This document shows positions 11,711 to 24,122 of a stretch of DNA of 64,000 bases, piece after piece. The position numbers and the translations under genes are program-made. Source of the DNA: Gadus chalcogrammus (lineage: Eukaryota > Chordata > Actinopteri > Gadiformes > Gadidae); contig NC_079421.1 of the NCBI RefSeq assembly GCF_026213295.1, positions 19,096,929-19,160,928 of the forward strand, given 5' to 3'. Below the pieces are notes generated by a model that did no database searches, was not told where the DNA came from, and worked only from the letters and a program-made list of their open reading frames with translations. Position 1 is the first letter of the stretch. Each line of letters begins with the position of its first letter.

Positions 11711-13189
11711 ACGAGGGAGAAGACAAAGGTGATTAGAACACAATGGCATGTTAAGTCTGTAAATCTTTAAACCATGAAGATGGTTGGATAGTTCAGGAAT
11801 TGGGCTTTTTATTATTGGCATTCCTTTTACTCAGATGCCCAATTCTCACTGGAGCTGTAGATGTCTTGGCTGGCATGATTTGCTGTTGGTGATGAGGCGG
11901 TCAGGGTGACATTGCAGGGCTATTGTCGGCTCGCTGTGAGCTCAACGTTTAGATTTGCTCTGTATGGTTTTTACCCTGAATAATCTAGATAATTGTAAAA
12001 TGTAGACATGCTTTTGTATTGCATGATTTGAGGTTTAAAGTTGTTGTGGGACGTACATGGTAGTTTGGTTCTTCGTACAGTTTTGAGTGATATAACTTGT
12101 ACACACTGGGTGCATAATAATGTAAAGGTACACTGAATAATAGTATTGACCAACAGCAACAAACAGATCTTCTCAAGGTAAGTCTGTTGGCTGTGTTTAT
12201 GAAGACCATCGCTGGACTTCAGGATCTTCCACCGTTCAGCTCAAGGTGAGGCGCTGGTTATGTTTTTTCTTTGGTTGGTTCCGGCTGGAATGTTCGGATT
12301 CCAGTCGGACGGTTTGTGCTTCCCGCCGGGAAGTTTGAGTGGTAATTTGATTTAGCCCAATGGTAGCATAGAACGTTGTAGTATTGACAACCATTAGAAA
12401 CCACCTGGCAGTTAGTTGGACTTGAGTCCCCTGAGGGAATCAGGCGCTACGTTCTGGATTGTATTTGCGTAACCTCGAGCCGTTGCTAACGGAAAATATT
12501 TTTCAGTCGGTTTCCATTTGGAATGGATGCCCCTATCATAAACAACTAAGGTTGATATTAAATACATACTGACACGTACGTCGTACAATATGTTGATAAT
12601 TTCCGATGGGTGCGCGGTACTTTTAACCACGATGACGTGACGGGACTCTCACTGCGTACAAAACGGCGTTCTACTTGCGGGCCCATTTTTGTGAAGGCTG
12701 AAAATAATTTTAAGGTGGAAGATAATTTGACATTTCTTCAACGGAATCCAGCACCTGAATATGGCTGAGTATATTTGATTTAATATTGATACTGCTTAGA
12801 GTTCTTTGTTAATTCAGCTTTTGTACGTTCTAAATATCTGCTGTCATTAATTGCCACAGAAGATAAACCCTACCCAATGGATTGACGTTAAACAACGTCT
12901 TGAGTGAAGAGTTACCAACTGGATAATATCAAAGCTAAAATAATGGCCGTCCTTCCCACATGCTACAGTAGAAGATACTCTAGAACTGTCAAAGGTTAAA
13001 AAGGTAACATGTAGTTTGTCCCAAGGTGTCTGCCTCCTCACCCAGAGCAAGACCTCCACCTCCTCACTCAGAGCCAGACCTCCACCTCCTGTCAGAAGTC
13101 CTCCAGAACAGGTCAGTGCTCTGGTGTGTGAGTAGTCTTAGGTCAGTTTCAATGCATGGCCTGAACCACTTCTGTAAACTTGTGGACTG
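11711..13189. other. No gene recognised
   Basis: AT-rich sequence without a supported open frame and without similarity I recognise to the duplicated blocks on either side. The short frames at 11971-12209 and 12412-12630 look like chance. Confidence 0.4.
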
Positions 13190-14308
13190 CTCGGTCTTCA
13201 TTCCGTAAAACGGGATGCTCATGTCTGGTCTCAAGTCTTTTCTAGCCTTGAGTTATAAAATAATAATAATATTAACTCAGTTTCGGATAAGCCAATTAAG
13301 TTTATTGTTGGGCAAATGCTAATATAATCCTGCTGCTGTAGCTGAACAGCGAGAGAGGCTGGGGAACGGGGGCTTGTGGTGCCAGGATGGACCGGAGACT
13401 GAGGCTGGAGACCAGGGGCCTGCAGCACCGGACCAGAGGGTAACCATCACCAAGCTCATCTGAAAAACTTAAATCCATGGTAGTGTAGGTGTGGTTTTGA
13501 TCATTTTATGACTTTAAATCTGTGCCAAGCTGTGATTTTAGTTCATTCATACAGGGGTAATGTAAGAGTCATATGAGCCATTAATGTTACTAGTGCTGCT
13601 ACGACCGCAGTGGATGAATTGCTGAACGCGACAATCTGCAGAAGTCTAATTTAAGTGTTTAAATTTGTCTTCCATTTCACAAGTGAACCTCAGATGCAGG
13701 AGTAGGGGTGTGTTGCGTCCCCAGGTGATTTACTGTTGAGACCAACTGTGTTTGTAACCAGACCAGGCATCCATGGCTGAAGGAGCTGATGGAGGAGCTG
13801 ATGGTGGAGGAGCCGTGCTGAAGGCCCTGCCTGGTGGAGGAGCTGGTGGAGGGCCTGCCAGGTGAATGACTTCTGTCGTGGGGTAGGTGGAGCCTGACGC
13901 TGAAGTGATCATAACACTCACTGCCACTTCTCGTAGAATACTGCTACCACAAACTACCGGCGTTTGTACCATATATACCAGACGACTACATCTGTTTTAC
14001 CACATGTTGAAGCAAGACTTCCGCTGTTTGTTCCAGACCAGGACTCTGTCTGAGGAGAGCTGCTGGAGGAGCTGAGACGCTGGAGGTCGACTAGGAATCG
14101 ACCAACAAGGATTCCTCGTAAGTTTGTATTTACTTAACAGGGTTGACTTAAAGGGTAACATACAGCTGTTACTTTGACGTGCGTTAACCAACTACCGCTG
14201 TGTTTTCTTACTGGAAAGTGTTTCTTGAGCGGAGGCGAGTTGGTAGAGGAGCCGTGAATCTGGAGGATGACCATCACTCTACCAACAAGGTAGTCTTTTG
14301 GACTGCGC
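13190..14308 (+). repeat. Tandem duplication unit 1 with exon-like modules
   Basis: The unit starts with 'cttcattccgtaaaacggga', runs through a GC-rich segment around 13330-13450, a short GATGGAGGAGC stretch near 13780-13850 and a module ending GTAAGT at 14118-14123. The next 1.7 kb repeats this order. The module has an AG after a pyrimidine-rich stretch (TTTGTTCCAG) and a GTAAGT end, but stops occur in all three frames, so any transcript would be non-coding or decayed. Confidence 0.65.
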
Positions 14309-14914
14309 TGTCTTCATTCCCTAAAAAGGGATTCTCATGTCTGGTCTCAAGACTTTTCTAGCCTCGAATTATAAAATAATAGTTCAATTAATTGTAACTC
14401 TGTTTCGGATAAGTCAATAAAGTTTATTGTTGGGCAAATGCTGATGTAAACCTGCTGCTGTAGCTGAAAGGCGAGGCTGGGGACCGGAGGCTTGTGGTGC
14501 CAGGGTGGACCGGAGACTGAGGCTGGAGACCAGGGGCCTGCAGCACCGGACCAGAGGGTAACCATCACCAAGCTCATCTGAAACACTAAAATCCATGGTA
14601 GTTTAGGTCTGGTTTTGATCATCTTATGACTTTAAATCTGTGCCAAGCTGTGATTTTAGTTCTATCATACGGGGGTTGTGTAAGAGTCATTTGAGCCATT
14701 AATGTTATTGGTGCTGCTACGACCGCAGTGGATGAATTGCTGAACACGACAATCTGCAGATGTTGTCTAATTTAAGTGTTTAAATTTGTCTTCCAGTTCA
14801 CAAGTGTACCTCAGATGCAGGAGTAGGGGTGTGTTCCGTCCCCAGGTGATTTACTGTTGAGACCAACTGTGTTTGTAACCAGACCAGGAATCCATGGCTG
14901 AAGGAACTGATGGA

Positions 14915-15252
14915 GGAGCCGAGCTGATGGAGGGGCCGTGCTGATGGAGGGGCCGTGCTGATGGAGGGGCCGTGCTGATGGAGGGGCCGTGCTGATGGAG
15001 GGCCCGTGCTGATGGAGGAGCCGTGCTGATGGAGGGGCCGTGCTGATGGAGGGGCCGTGCTGATGGAGGAGCCGTGCTGATGGAGGAGCCGTGCTGATGG
15101 AGGAGCCGTGCTGATGGAGGAGCCGTGCTGATGGAGGAGCCGTGCTGATGGAGGAGCCGTGCTGATGGAGGAGCCGTGCTGATGGAGGAGCCGTGCTGAT
15201 GGAGGAGCCGTGCTGATGGAGGAGCCGTGCTGATGGAGGAGCCGTGCTGAAG
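14915..15252. repeat. 17-bp minisatellite (unit gctgatggaggagccgt)
   Basis: About twenty head-to-tail copies with an AGGAG/AGGGG variant in the middle. Unit 1 has only about two related copies at the equivalent place (13775-13830). Because 17 is not a multiple of three, the minus-strand frame at 14811-15344 shows a 17-residue period (HQHG...PPSARLL) and is an artefact. Confidence 0.95.
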
Positions 15253-15363
15253 GCCCTGCCTGGTGGAGGAGCTGCTGGAGGGCCTGCCTGGTGAATGACG
15301 TCCGTCGTGGGGTAGATGGAGCCTGACTCTGAAGTGATCATCACACTCGCATCATGTATTTAC

Positions 15364-15816
15364 TAGGGCTGTCAGTTAAACGTGTCATTAACGACGTTAA
15401 CGCAAACCAATTTTAACGACGTTAATTTTTTTTATTGTACGATTAACGCAAATTCATATTTGAAAAAAATAAAAAATATATATTTTTTTTTCTTTGGCTC
15501 CAAACAAAGAAGCAGTAGCCTGACTGCTATGTTCAAGGCAGTATGTGTGTATGTTCATCGTTTAATTGTACTATAGGCTTTTTTGTATCTTCCTGCTTTG
15601 ATCAGTATATGCAAATGTTATCAATAAAAAAACATTTGCACAAGGCAAGCCGATGCACTTCTCCATGTCGATAAGAGCATTAAAATGAGAACAATTAATG
15701 GGACAAAGAAATCAAGGGATATTTAGCATAGAAAAAAGATTTGCGATTAATCTGGGTCAACTATGACATTATTGCGATTAATCACGATTAAATATTGTAA
15801 TCTCTTGACAGCCCTG
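15364..15816. mobile_element. Non-autonomous hAT transposon with perfect 8-bp target duplication
   Basis: Terminal inverted repeats TAGGGCTGTCA... / ...TTGACAGCCCTG enclose 453 bp rich in GATTAA and TTAACG subterminal motifs. The 8-bp GTATTTAC occurs at 15356-15363 and again at 15817-15824. Sister copies at about 14125 and 18720 read 'gtatttacttaac' without the insert, which are empty sites. No transposase frame is present. Confidence 0.92.
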
Positions 15817-16089
15817 GTATTTACTTAACATGGTTGACTTAAAGGGCATCATACAGCTGTTACTTTGACATGCGTTAAACAACTACCGCTGTGTTTTCTT
15901 ACTAGAAAGTGTTTCTGGAGCAGAGGCGAGTTGGTAGAGGAGCCGTGAATCTGGAGGATGACATCACCCTACCAACAAGGATCCTCGTAAGTTTGCATAA
16001 AATAAACTGAGTGTACTTGTTGTAACGCAGAATTAGTTTGTCCAGTACAAGTTACGGCATACTACTGTGGTTGGTTACCAGACAAACTA

Positions 16090-16415
16090 CAGCTGCTACT
16101 TTGTTACGCACAGAGCCCAACTACTCCTGTGTTTGTGACCTTACATTAGAGACAAACTACTCCTGTGTTTGTTTCCTTACATTAGAGCCCAACTACTCCT
16201 GTGTTTGTTACGTACATTAGAGACGAACTACTCCTGTGTTTGTTACCGTACATTAGAGACAAACTACTACTGTGTTTGTTACCTTACATTAGAGACAAAC
16301 TACTACTGTGTATGTTACCTTACATTAGAGCCCAACTACTACTGTGTATGTTACCTTACATTAGAGCCCAACTACTCCTGTGTTTGTTACCTTACATTAG
16401 AGACGAACTACTCCT
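16090..16415. repeat. 36-bp minisatellite
   Basis: About nine copies of a unit around 'tgtttgttaccttacattag' plus 'agacaaactactcc'. The 36-bp period keeps frames open (NYSCVCYLTLET and variants), but there is no start, context or continuation to support a gene. A degenerate relic of the same unit lies at 19195-19290. Confidence 0.9.
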
Positions 16416-16468
16416 GATGTGAGTAGAATTGTGTGGCAAAGCACAACTGACGTGTCTTGTATGTTGAA

Positions 16469-18480
16469 TATAAATCACTGATGATGTGTGAAGGAAATCG
16501 GGGATTGTGGTGGTTCAACTCATTTGAAATTTCAATAATGATTCAACCTGAAAGTAACATTTTAGAGACTATGCATTCAAAGTAAGAGGTAAATCACTCT
16601 TGACTAATGAGTCAAATAATTAGTATAACTTATATTAAAATGTTGGTTTAGTTAATCATCTTAATCATTATTTAAAAGTTAGATGATCCCAAAAGCCCTG
16701 AATTTGTATTGTCATTCATTTATCAGATTTAATGGAGATGGCAGATGTTGAACTGTGGGACAGTGCCCAAGTTTGGGGACCATGAGTAAACTGTTCCTTC
16801 CTTCAAAGGTCTATCATGGATATTTAACTGCAGTTCTGTGAGTATCCCAACTTAACCATGAAGATGAACTGCAAACTGTAAGTCATACGTTTCTCATTAC
16901 TCTTGGGCACATCAATGTATTTTGGCTTCCTGGTGAGTTAGCCCATTACCTGAGGGTTGATCTGAGTCGTAAGGATGTTTTATTGGTTCATGGGTTGTTT
17001 GGTTTATGTTGGTTTTAATGATTTGTTAAAATGGTTACAGGCTCCAAGTTATTGTTGTAAGCTGGAGTAATGGGTTGGGTTCTGATATCATCAGTCTTTT
17101 TTTCAGCTACTCTCCTGAGCTCTGCATCTTCATCACAGGAGTGTTGCTTTACTGATGAGGGTAAGGTATGAGTGAGCGGAGCTGCATACTGGGATACAGA
17201 GCTGTCTGAAGTCTACAGGTCTGTAGACAAGCCCCCTCAGCGGAAACTGAGTGTTTGAGAAACCCTTGTGACGTCAGTTCCATGGACTGGAATGTTCTTA
17301 AAGATGGAGACAGGGATTCGGAAGGAGAAACACCAGGGGGGATGAGGGGGCTCTTCATCTCAACGACTAAAACACAACTTCAGTCTGACGCAGAGAACCA
17401 TGGAACACATTCAACAGTCCCCTCAGACATCGTGACTCCTCAGGAACAGTTTCATTTCCATGAAGGTCTTATTGGGGCCATCCCCAGACGGATCCTGCTC
17501 CTCAAGAGCCACCCCCCTCCACTGAGTGGTCTTCTGAACAGATGACCTCCTTCCTTCCTCAGGCTGACTAAAGCTCTACCGTTTGCATCAGTGAATGCCC
17601 CTCATTCAGGAAACCACTCGACTACAAAGACATGACTTCAGAGACGTTGAATCAACCTGGGACACATTTTGGAGACTCCAAGCATAATCCATCACCAATG
17701 TGGGACGCCACTGAAGAATGTTGTGCATAAGAAAACGTCTCTGGAGACATTGGTTGTTCTGTTCTGTTCTGGTTGCCCTGGCAGGAGAGCTGGGGGGGGG
17801 GGATGATGGAATGTTATTTGGCATGAGGTTTTTACCTTGCATGATTGTTTGGCCTTTTATGGCTCAGTGGTGTGTGTGTGTGTGTGTGTTCGGGTTTGAC
17901 ATGAGATGGATGATTTTTGAGCATCGCTAGGGTTCTGCTGTGTGTCTCTCCCACTCACACCTGGCATGGGGTTCTACGTGCCTGTCCTGGGTTATGTGTG
18001 TGTCCGGCTTGCTGTGACAGTGATGATGTTCAGGCGGGGGTCTGTGTGATTGGCTTGGGATATTGGAATGGTCAAATAAATCACACCTGATGGACGGCCA
18101 CACGTTTACTTAAGGGCATCCAGTAGACATGAAGAGCCCTGAGCGACGCTCCCGAGCGATATCCAACACACTGGGCAGGAAGGAGAGTATCCAAATCAAA
18201 TGTAAAAGGATGCAAGCAGCGTGTTCAGATCAGTGACCTCAAACTAGGACTACACCAATCAGGATCAATGGAGGATGGACACCTAAAGGAATTCAGAAAT
18301 AAGCTGAAATCTAACACACAAGGAGACTGACATTGGAAAGGGACCTAAATGGATATTCAAGATGACCTTCAGACCTGTAATGAGACGGCTCTTCTTACCT
18401 GGCTGGATTGATGGAGAGCCCTGTGGATCTTGTCTTGCTCTCAGTTGCACGCCTTCTCAGGCTGAACTGTATATGTTTGG
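16469..18480 (+). repeat. Direct duplicate of copy B (copy C)
   Basis: Matches 9529-11240 in the same orientation over most of its length, including the segments near 'gaagatgaactgcaaactg' and 'ttcaacagtcccctcagaca'. It differs by about 245 bp near 16535-16777 that both copy A and copy B lack. At its right end it joins directly to a partial copy of the 13.9-14.3 kb module at 18485. Confidence 0.75.
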
Positions 18481-18484
18481 GACA

Positions 18485-19395
18485 TAGCCTGACTCTGAAG
18501 TGATCATCACACGCACTGCCACTTCTCGTAGAATACTGCTACCACAAACTACCGGCGTTTGTACCATATATACCCGACGACTACATCTGTTTTACCACAT
18601 GTTGAAGCCAGACTTCCGCTGTTTGTTCCAGACCAGGACTCTGTCTGAGGAGAGCTGCTGGAGGAGCTGAGACGCTGGAGGACGACTAGGAATCGACCAA
18701 CAAGGATTCCTCGTAAGTTTGTATTTACTTAACATGGTTGACTTAAAGGGCAAAATACAGCTGTTACTTTGACATGCGTTAACTACCGCTGTGTTTTCTT
18801 ACTAGAACGTGTTTCTGGAGCGGAGGTGAGCTGGTAGGGGAGTCGTGAATCTGGAGGATGACCATCACTCTACCAACAAGGAGTGTACGTTTTTATTAAC
18901 CAAACAAACTGGAAATAAAGGGCTTAAAAATAAGACAAACTACATGTTTGTTACCAGACTTTAGGGCCAGACTCGCGCTCTTTGTTCCAGACTTGGACTC
19001 TGGCTGAGGAGAGCTGATGGAGGAGCCAAGACTCTGGAGGACGACATCACTCTACCAAACAGGATCCTCGTAAGTTTGCATAAAATAAACAGAGTGGACT
19101 TGTTGTAACGCAGGATTAGTTTGTCCAGTACAAGTTACGGCATACTACTGTGGTTGTTTACCAGACAAACTACAGCTGCTACTTTGTTACGCGCCATTAG
19201 AGCCCAACTACTACTGTGTTTGTTACCTTTCATTAGAGACAAATTACTGCTGTGTTTGTTACCTTACATTGGAGACAAATTACGTTTGTAACCAGACCTG
19301 GAATCTGGAGGACCGATGGAGAAGCCGTACATCTGGAAGGCAACTCCTTAGGACAACCAGGAATCTACCATCAAGGATTCCTTATAAGTTTGCAT
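18485..19395 (+). repeat. Array of exon-like modules (third copy)
   Basis: 18485-18890 repeats 13890-14290. Further diverged modules follow at 18985-19075 and 19295-19390. Modules share a TCTGGAGGA core, an 'accaacaaggat' segment and an end of CTCGTAAGT (18713-18718, 19070-19075). The last has ATAAGT in place of GTAAGT. Every frame I checked carries stops. Confidence 0.6.
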
Positions 19396-19410
19396 TATCT
19401 GGACATAGTG

Positions 19411-19515
19411 GACTAGGTAGGTGGTTGCGGGTTCAACTCTCAAACCAATGGTGCCGGGTTCAAGTCCTCAGATTACAGTGATGCGTCCTTGAGCAAGGCG
19501 CCCTAAAGCCTGCCT
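19411..19515 (+). mobile_element. SINE remnant (tRNA-derived type)
   Basis: Contains a B-box-like GGGTTCAAGTCC (about 19456-19467) followed by 'gcgtccttgagcaaggcgc', a segment typical of tRNA-related fish SINEs. An A box is not clear and no target duplication was found, so it is a fragment. Confidence 0.5.
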
Positions 19516-20430
19516 TCTCCTTTATTACTTATCTTTTGTTCAGATAATGTTGCATCTTTTGAAAATTCAACCTAATCAATGTCCTTGTTTGGTCCGGGCA
19601 GACACCCCTGAGCTCAACCTCACCTGATCCTGTTTTGTCGGGGTAGACACACCTGAGCTGAACCCGCCCTGATCCTGACATCCTGCTGGTCCAGTCTCCT
19701 CAGTTCATCTGAGCCTCGTCCTCCAGAAGACCTGCTGAGCTCAGCAGTCTGAGGCTGATGGATCAATGACCTCCAGTGGGAGTGATCTTCTTGACCCCAC
19801 ATGTAACCGTGTGCTTCCACACGCCTTTCCCTCTCATCTGTCACTAACCTCACTACTTCACTACTCTCTACTGCTTCCTCTTTTCTTCCTTCTCTGTGGT
19901 TCGAACCTTTACACTGAAGGCGCGTCTTCCTGCCCTCAGAGGGTTCAGCGTTAGGGTTGAGAGTCAGGGTTTAGAGTTAGGGACAGAGCTGGTCAGGGAG
20001 GACTGCTTTTACACAAACGTCTTCACTTGCTTTCGGAATGGTGGACATTTTGAAAAGATTCATTTGGGAAAAAAAATTCCTCTGCTTTCCTTTACAAAAT
20101 TGTGTTAAACTTCTGTCAAGTGTTTTTGTTTTTTATATTAAAATCCCACATTGAATTCTACATGTTTGGTGCTGTTCATTTAATTCTCCTTTAACTTGGT
20201 TATTGTCAAGCTAAACTCCTGCAGTACATTTAATATACATGATTGCTATTCAACACGTGCAATCCACCTGTCTCACATCAATGTACTATAGCTACGTTGG
20301 TTCAAACGGATAATGTCGTTTGGTGTGGGACTGTTGTCCAGCAGAGGGAGCTGTCATACACCTGAATTATACAGGAATGTCTGTGTATTTACATTTTTAA
20401 AATGTTCATGGGCTGGTCTAGTTTGTCGGC
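19516..20430. other. No gene recognised
   Basis: Single-copy-looking sequence with two short similar segments around 'cctgagctcaacctcacctgatcctg' (19609-19635) and its variant at 19650-19675. No supported coding sequence. Confidence 0.4.
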
Positions 20431-22091
20431 GGCCGCCCCCCCTCGTAGCTCAATGGTTGAAAAAGCACACTAAAGTCCCCTTCAAGAGTGTCAAACGAGA
20501 GGAAATGCCTTATTGGCTGCCCTTTTCATGTGCAAACATGATTAGGTGCCCTCTAGGGTGCTCCTTCATACAATAAATTATGATGTGCCAACTAGAACAA
20601 GAAAATTCAATGACATGCCATAATGAGTGCCCTTATAGTCCCCTTCTGCCCGTCTGGTGCCCTTTTAGTGCCCCCTTTAGTACCCTGATAGTGCCCTTCT
20701 GCCCGTCTGGTCCTTCTAGTGCCCTGATAGTCCCCTTCTGCCCATCTGGTCCTTCAAGTGCCCTGATAGTCCCATTCTGCCCGTCTGGTCCTTCAAGTGC
20801 CCTTCTGCTGAATCTGGTGCCGTTCTATTACCCTGATAGTGCCCGTCTGGTCCTTCTAGTGCCCTTCTAGTACCCTGATAGTGCCCTTCTGCCCGTCTGG
20901 TCCGTCTAGTACCCTGATAGTGCCCTTCTGCCCGTCTGGTCCTTCTAGTGCCCTTCTAATGCCCGTCTAGTACCCTGATAGTGCCCTTCTGCTCGTCTGG
21001 TCCTTCTAGTGCCCTTCTAGTGCCCTGATAGTGCCCTTCTCGTCTGGTCCTTATAGTGCCCTTCTAGTGCTCTTCTGCCCGTCTGGTGCCCTTCTAGTGC
21101 CCTTCTGCCCGTCTGGTGCCCCCATGGTTGAAAAAGGGTGCTAAAGTGCCCTCTATGGTGGTGAAAATTAGAGTAAGTGCCTTATTGGCTGCCCTTTACA
21201 CGTGAACAAAAATTAATGAGTGCCCTAGGTTGCCCCTGATGAAGATGATGTGCCTTCTGGAGCAAGAATATGGCAAACCGAAAAAAACATGTTGTGGTTA
21301 GCTATTGAGGTGCAGACGTTCCTCTCTTTGGTAGCTGACGAACGGGGAATGCGAGGCGTTGCTTTCATGTGGCGTCGCCATGACAAACAGCTACATTGAG
21401 TGGTACTTAAATCTCCACTGGATAACGAAGCAAAAAGCGGATTAAGAGTATGTCAGTACCCATAGTGGAAAAGTGCAATTAGATGCCAAATTAGAAAAAC
21501 TTAATATTCTCAGTTTGCATAATCCGTTTAAAATGTATATACATTTTTTGAGCGTTCAAGATCATTCAAGTGTAGGTCATTTCATGCAAGAGAGACGATA
21601 ATGGTCAGCTATCACCTCAACATGAAGGAAAACTTCCTTAAATGTTTCCGTAGCTGGCGGTCAAAGTATGGTAGCGGCACATTGAATTTTCTCCAGTCTA
21701 ATTGTTACTTAAATGTTAGTAAAGATGAAAGCAGTAAGGCATCCTCCTTTCTTTGGCTAAAATGTAAAAGTGCACAATGATGTGAACAACTCATTTTGGT
21801 GTTTATAAAGTCGCTAGAATAAGGGGAAACGGTGTCTTTGAAGCACATTTTTTTCTGGGGGAGGACCCCCAGACCCCCCGTTTCAATTAGGAACTACTCT
21901 TTTAAGTTCTACATGGAGATGTAACAAGTGCCCCAAATGCCCCAGCGCTGCCTTTAAGGCTCCGTTGGGGGAATAGAACACCATCAAGTTAGACAAGCCA
22001 CTGTGTCCGCTGGTGGGGCCCCATGTTGTCCAGAATGTGCCCTTTTTATTTTTTCGCCCCTGCCCTTCAAACAGTCAGAGTCCGCCACTGG
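20430..22091. mobile_element. hAT-like transposon remnant containing a GTGCCCTTCT minisatellite
   Basis: The right end, read on the minus strand, begins CAGTGGCGGACTCTGACTG, a typical hAT-type terminus. An internal 'ggggaggacccccagacccc' motif lies near 21860. The left boundary is uncertain. Between 20630 and 21120 there are many imperfect units around 'gtgcccttctgcccgtctgg' and 'taccctgatagtgcccttct'. Confidence 0.5.
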
Positions 22092-22120
22092 AAAGAAATA
22101 AAAGCCCAGTTCACCAGATC

Positions 22121-22835
22121 TTTTTGGTTGGCTTTTATTTTGAAACTCCACATCAGAATGTTCTGAAACTTCTTACGTGACCCCATGGGGTCTTGAACTA
22201 TAACCCTGACGTGAAATGAGCCTGAAATAACAGGGCATTTTCCTTTGACTTAATCCAAAATCATATGTAATATGTCTCATATTGGAAACTTTGGTTGGCT
22301 TTTATTTTGAAACTCCACATCAGAATGTTCTGAAACTTCTTGCGTGACCCCATGGGGTCTCGACTTATAAACCTGACGTGAAATGAGCCTGAAATAACAG
22401 GGCATTTTCTTTTAAATTGAATCCAAAATCATATGTAATATGTCTCATATTGGAAACTTTGGTTGGCTTTTATTTTGAAACTCCACATCAGAATGGTCTC
22501 AAACTTCTTGCGTGACCCCATGGGGTCTTGAACTATAACCCTGATGTGAAATGAGCCTGAAATAACAGGGCATTTTATTTTAAATTGAATCCAAAATCAT
22601 ATGTAATATGGCTCATATTGGAATTTTTGGTGGGCTTTTATTTTGAAACTCCACATCAGAATGTTCTGGAACTTATTGGGTGACCCTATGGGGTTGTGAA
22701 CTATAACCCTGAAGTGAAATGAGCATGGAATAACAGGGCATTTTCTTTTAAATCTATTCCAATTTTTTTTATTTTTCATTTGTAATATGTCTCGGATTGG
22801 AATGTTTGGTTGGCTTTTATTTTGAAAGTAAATAC
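22121..22835. repeat. 168-bp satellite-like tandem repeat
   Basis: The landmark 'ttggttggcttttattttga' starts at about 22124, 22291, 22459, 22627 and 22806, a period of 167-168 bp with the last step lengthened to 179 by a T-rich insert. The first three full copies are very similar and the fourth is more diverged. The segment is bounded on the left by the hAT-like terminus. Confidence 0.9.
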
Positions 22836-23955
22836 CACAACGGCCATAAACTTCCTTTGATAGTATTTGCTTTTTTTGACTGTCTTTTTGTATGTACCCG
22901 ACGAATGCAAATTGCTTTAAACTAGTTCTGAGACGCTATTACCGTAATGGCTAGTATATACAGGTACGGCAAAAAACTGGGTCGGCTCGATGAGTCGGCT
23001 GGCATGACCGCACCGCAGTGACGTTTCTCCTGTGAGAATCCCTGTCGCTGTCTTGAAGGACATTCCAATTAATGCAAGACCTCATGCCAGCCTCTTCAAC
23101 ACATACAAGTACAGTACTTCAAAAGCAACGTGCTGGGTGGTTAACTGGAATAAACCAATGTGCCGTTTGGTTAACTGAGCTAAAGCAAACGAAGAACGAG
23201 CATCAGGGGAATTTCGGGAGCCCAAAGGAAGGAAGAAATAGTCAAGTTCACCTAGTCGTGTGGCCTTAAATTACATAACTAAAGCAAATACAAAGAATCT
23301 GTAGGATATTAACTAATTAAGATGCATAGTTATGTCACTGTAATTTTACATGTAGTTTTCAGATAGGCCTACATACATCAGCCTCATGGAGCAGGTGGGA
23401 AGGTGCACAACCTTGCTCGAGGATGCAGGATAGCCTCGTGAGACCATCCTGATCTCGCGAGTTCACGTTCGCTGAAGATGCTACTAGCCATCCGCCACCA
23501 GGGGTCAGCACATAGCCAAGTGATGACTGGGTGTTAATCGTATGTCCTCCAAATGCAGAAGAAAATGGAAAAGTGATAAATACTTTTCTCGATGTAAATA
23601 TCCGGTCAATATAATATATATTACAGAATGTGATAAGAACTATTCGGTTACTAAGGATTATTTTATTTGAATTACATTTGTTTTCAATTGCTTGAACACA
23701 TTTTGTAAAATACCATTCACATCTATGTCTAATTGAAACTCTTTGTCAAAATGTCACTCTGATGACAAAATGAAAACACTGTAGTCTTCCATATTCACTG
23801 TTTTTATTTAGTTCCACAGAAGGCACCTTTTCACAACGACCAAAAAATCGAATACTCAATACTGTACATTGCAGTACAGTACTTTACAGTTCAGTAAAAT
23901 CAGTTTAAGCTAAAGTATAACAAAAATTAACTAAAAATACACAATTGTACTGTAC
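22836..23955. other. No gene recognised
   Basis: AT-rich sequence. 23030-23075 has a diverged minus-orientation fragment of the 9-18 kb duplicated family ('cttgaaggacattcca'). 23870-23895 has a small CAGTACAGTACT-type palindrome. The frame at 23072-23269 is unsupported. Confidence 0.4.
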
Positions 23956-24122
23956 ATAAACACAGAAAAACACGGCAATTGTGCAAGGATGGGCTTATGG
24001 ATCCTCGCCTTGTGTGCCGAATCCATCCATGGTTTGACCTTACCTCAATGTCTCCGCAGGCCTGTTCCATTACCTGCAGAAGAGGCATGCGGGCATGTGG
24101 TTGGTGGTCATATACACTACAT

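Larger units (their letters stand above)
14309..15995 (+). repeat. Tandem duplication unit 2, enlarged by a minisatellite and a hAT insertion
   Basis: Repeats unit 1 closely: 'cttcattccctaaaaaggga' at about 14312 and the shared tail near 15830-15995. Two changes separate the units. A 17-bp minisatellite has expanded at 14915-15250, and a 453-bp transposon sits at 15364-15816. The unit ends with a module closing in GTAAGT at 15987-15992. Confidence 0.7.

Noticed and set aside
14811..15344. 177-codon minus-strand frame
   Set aside because: The 17-bp minisatellite produces a 17-residue period; the sister unit has no matching frame.
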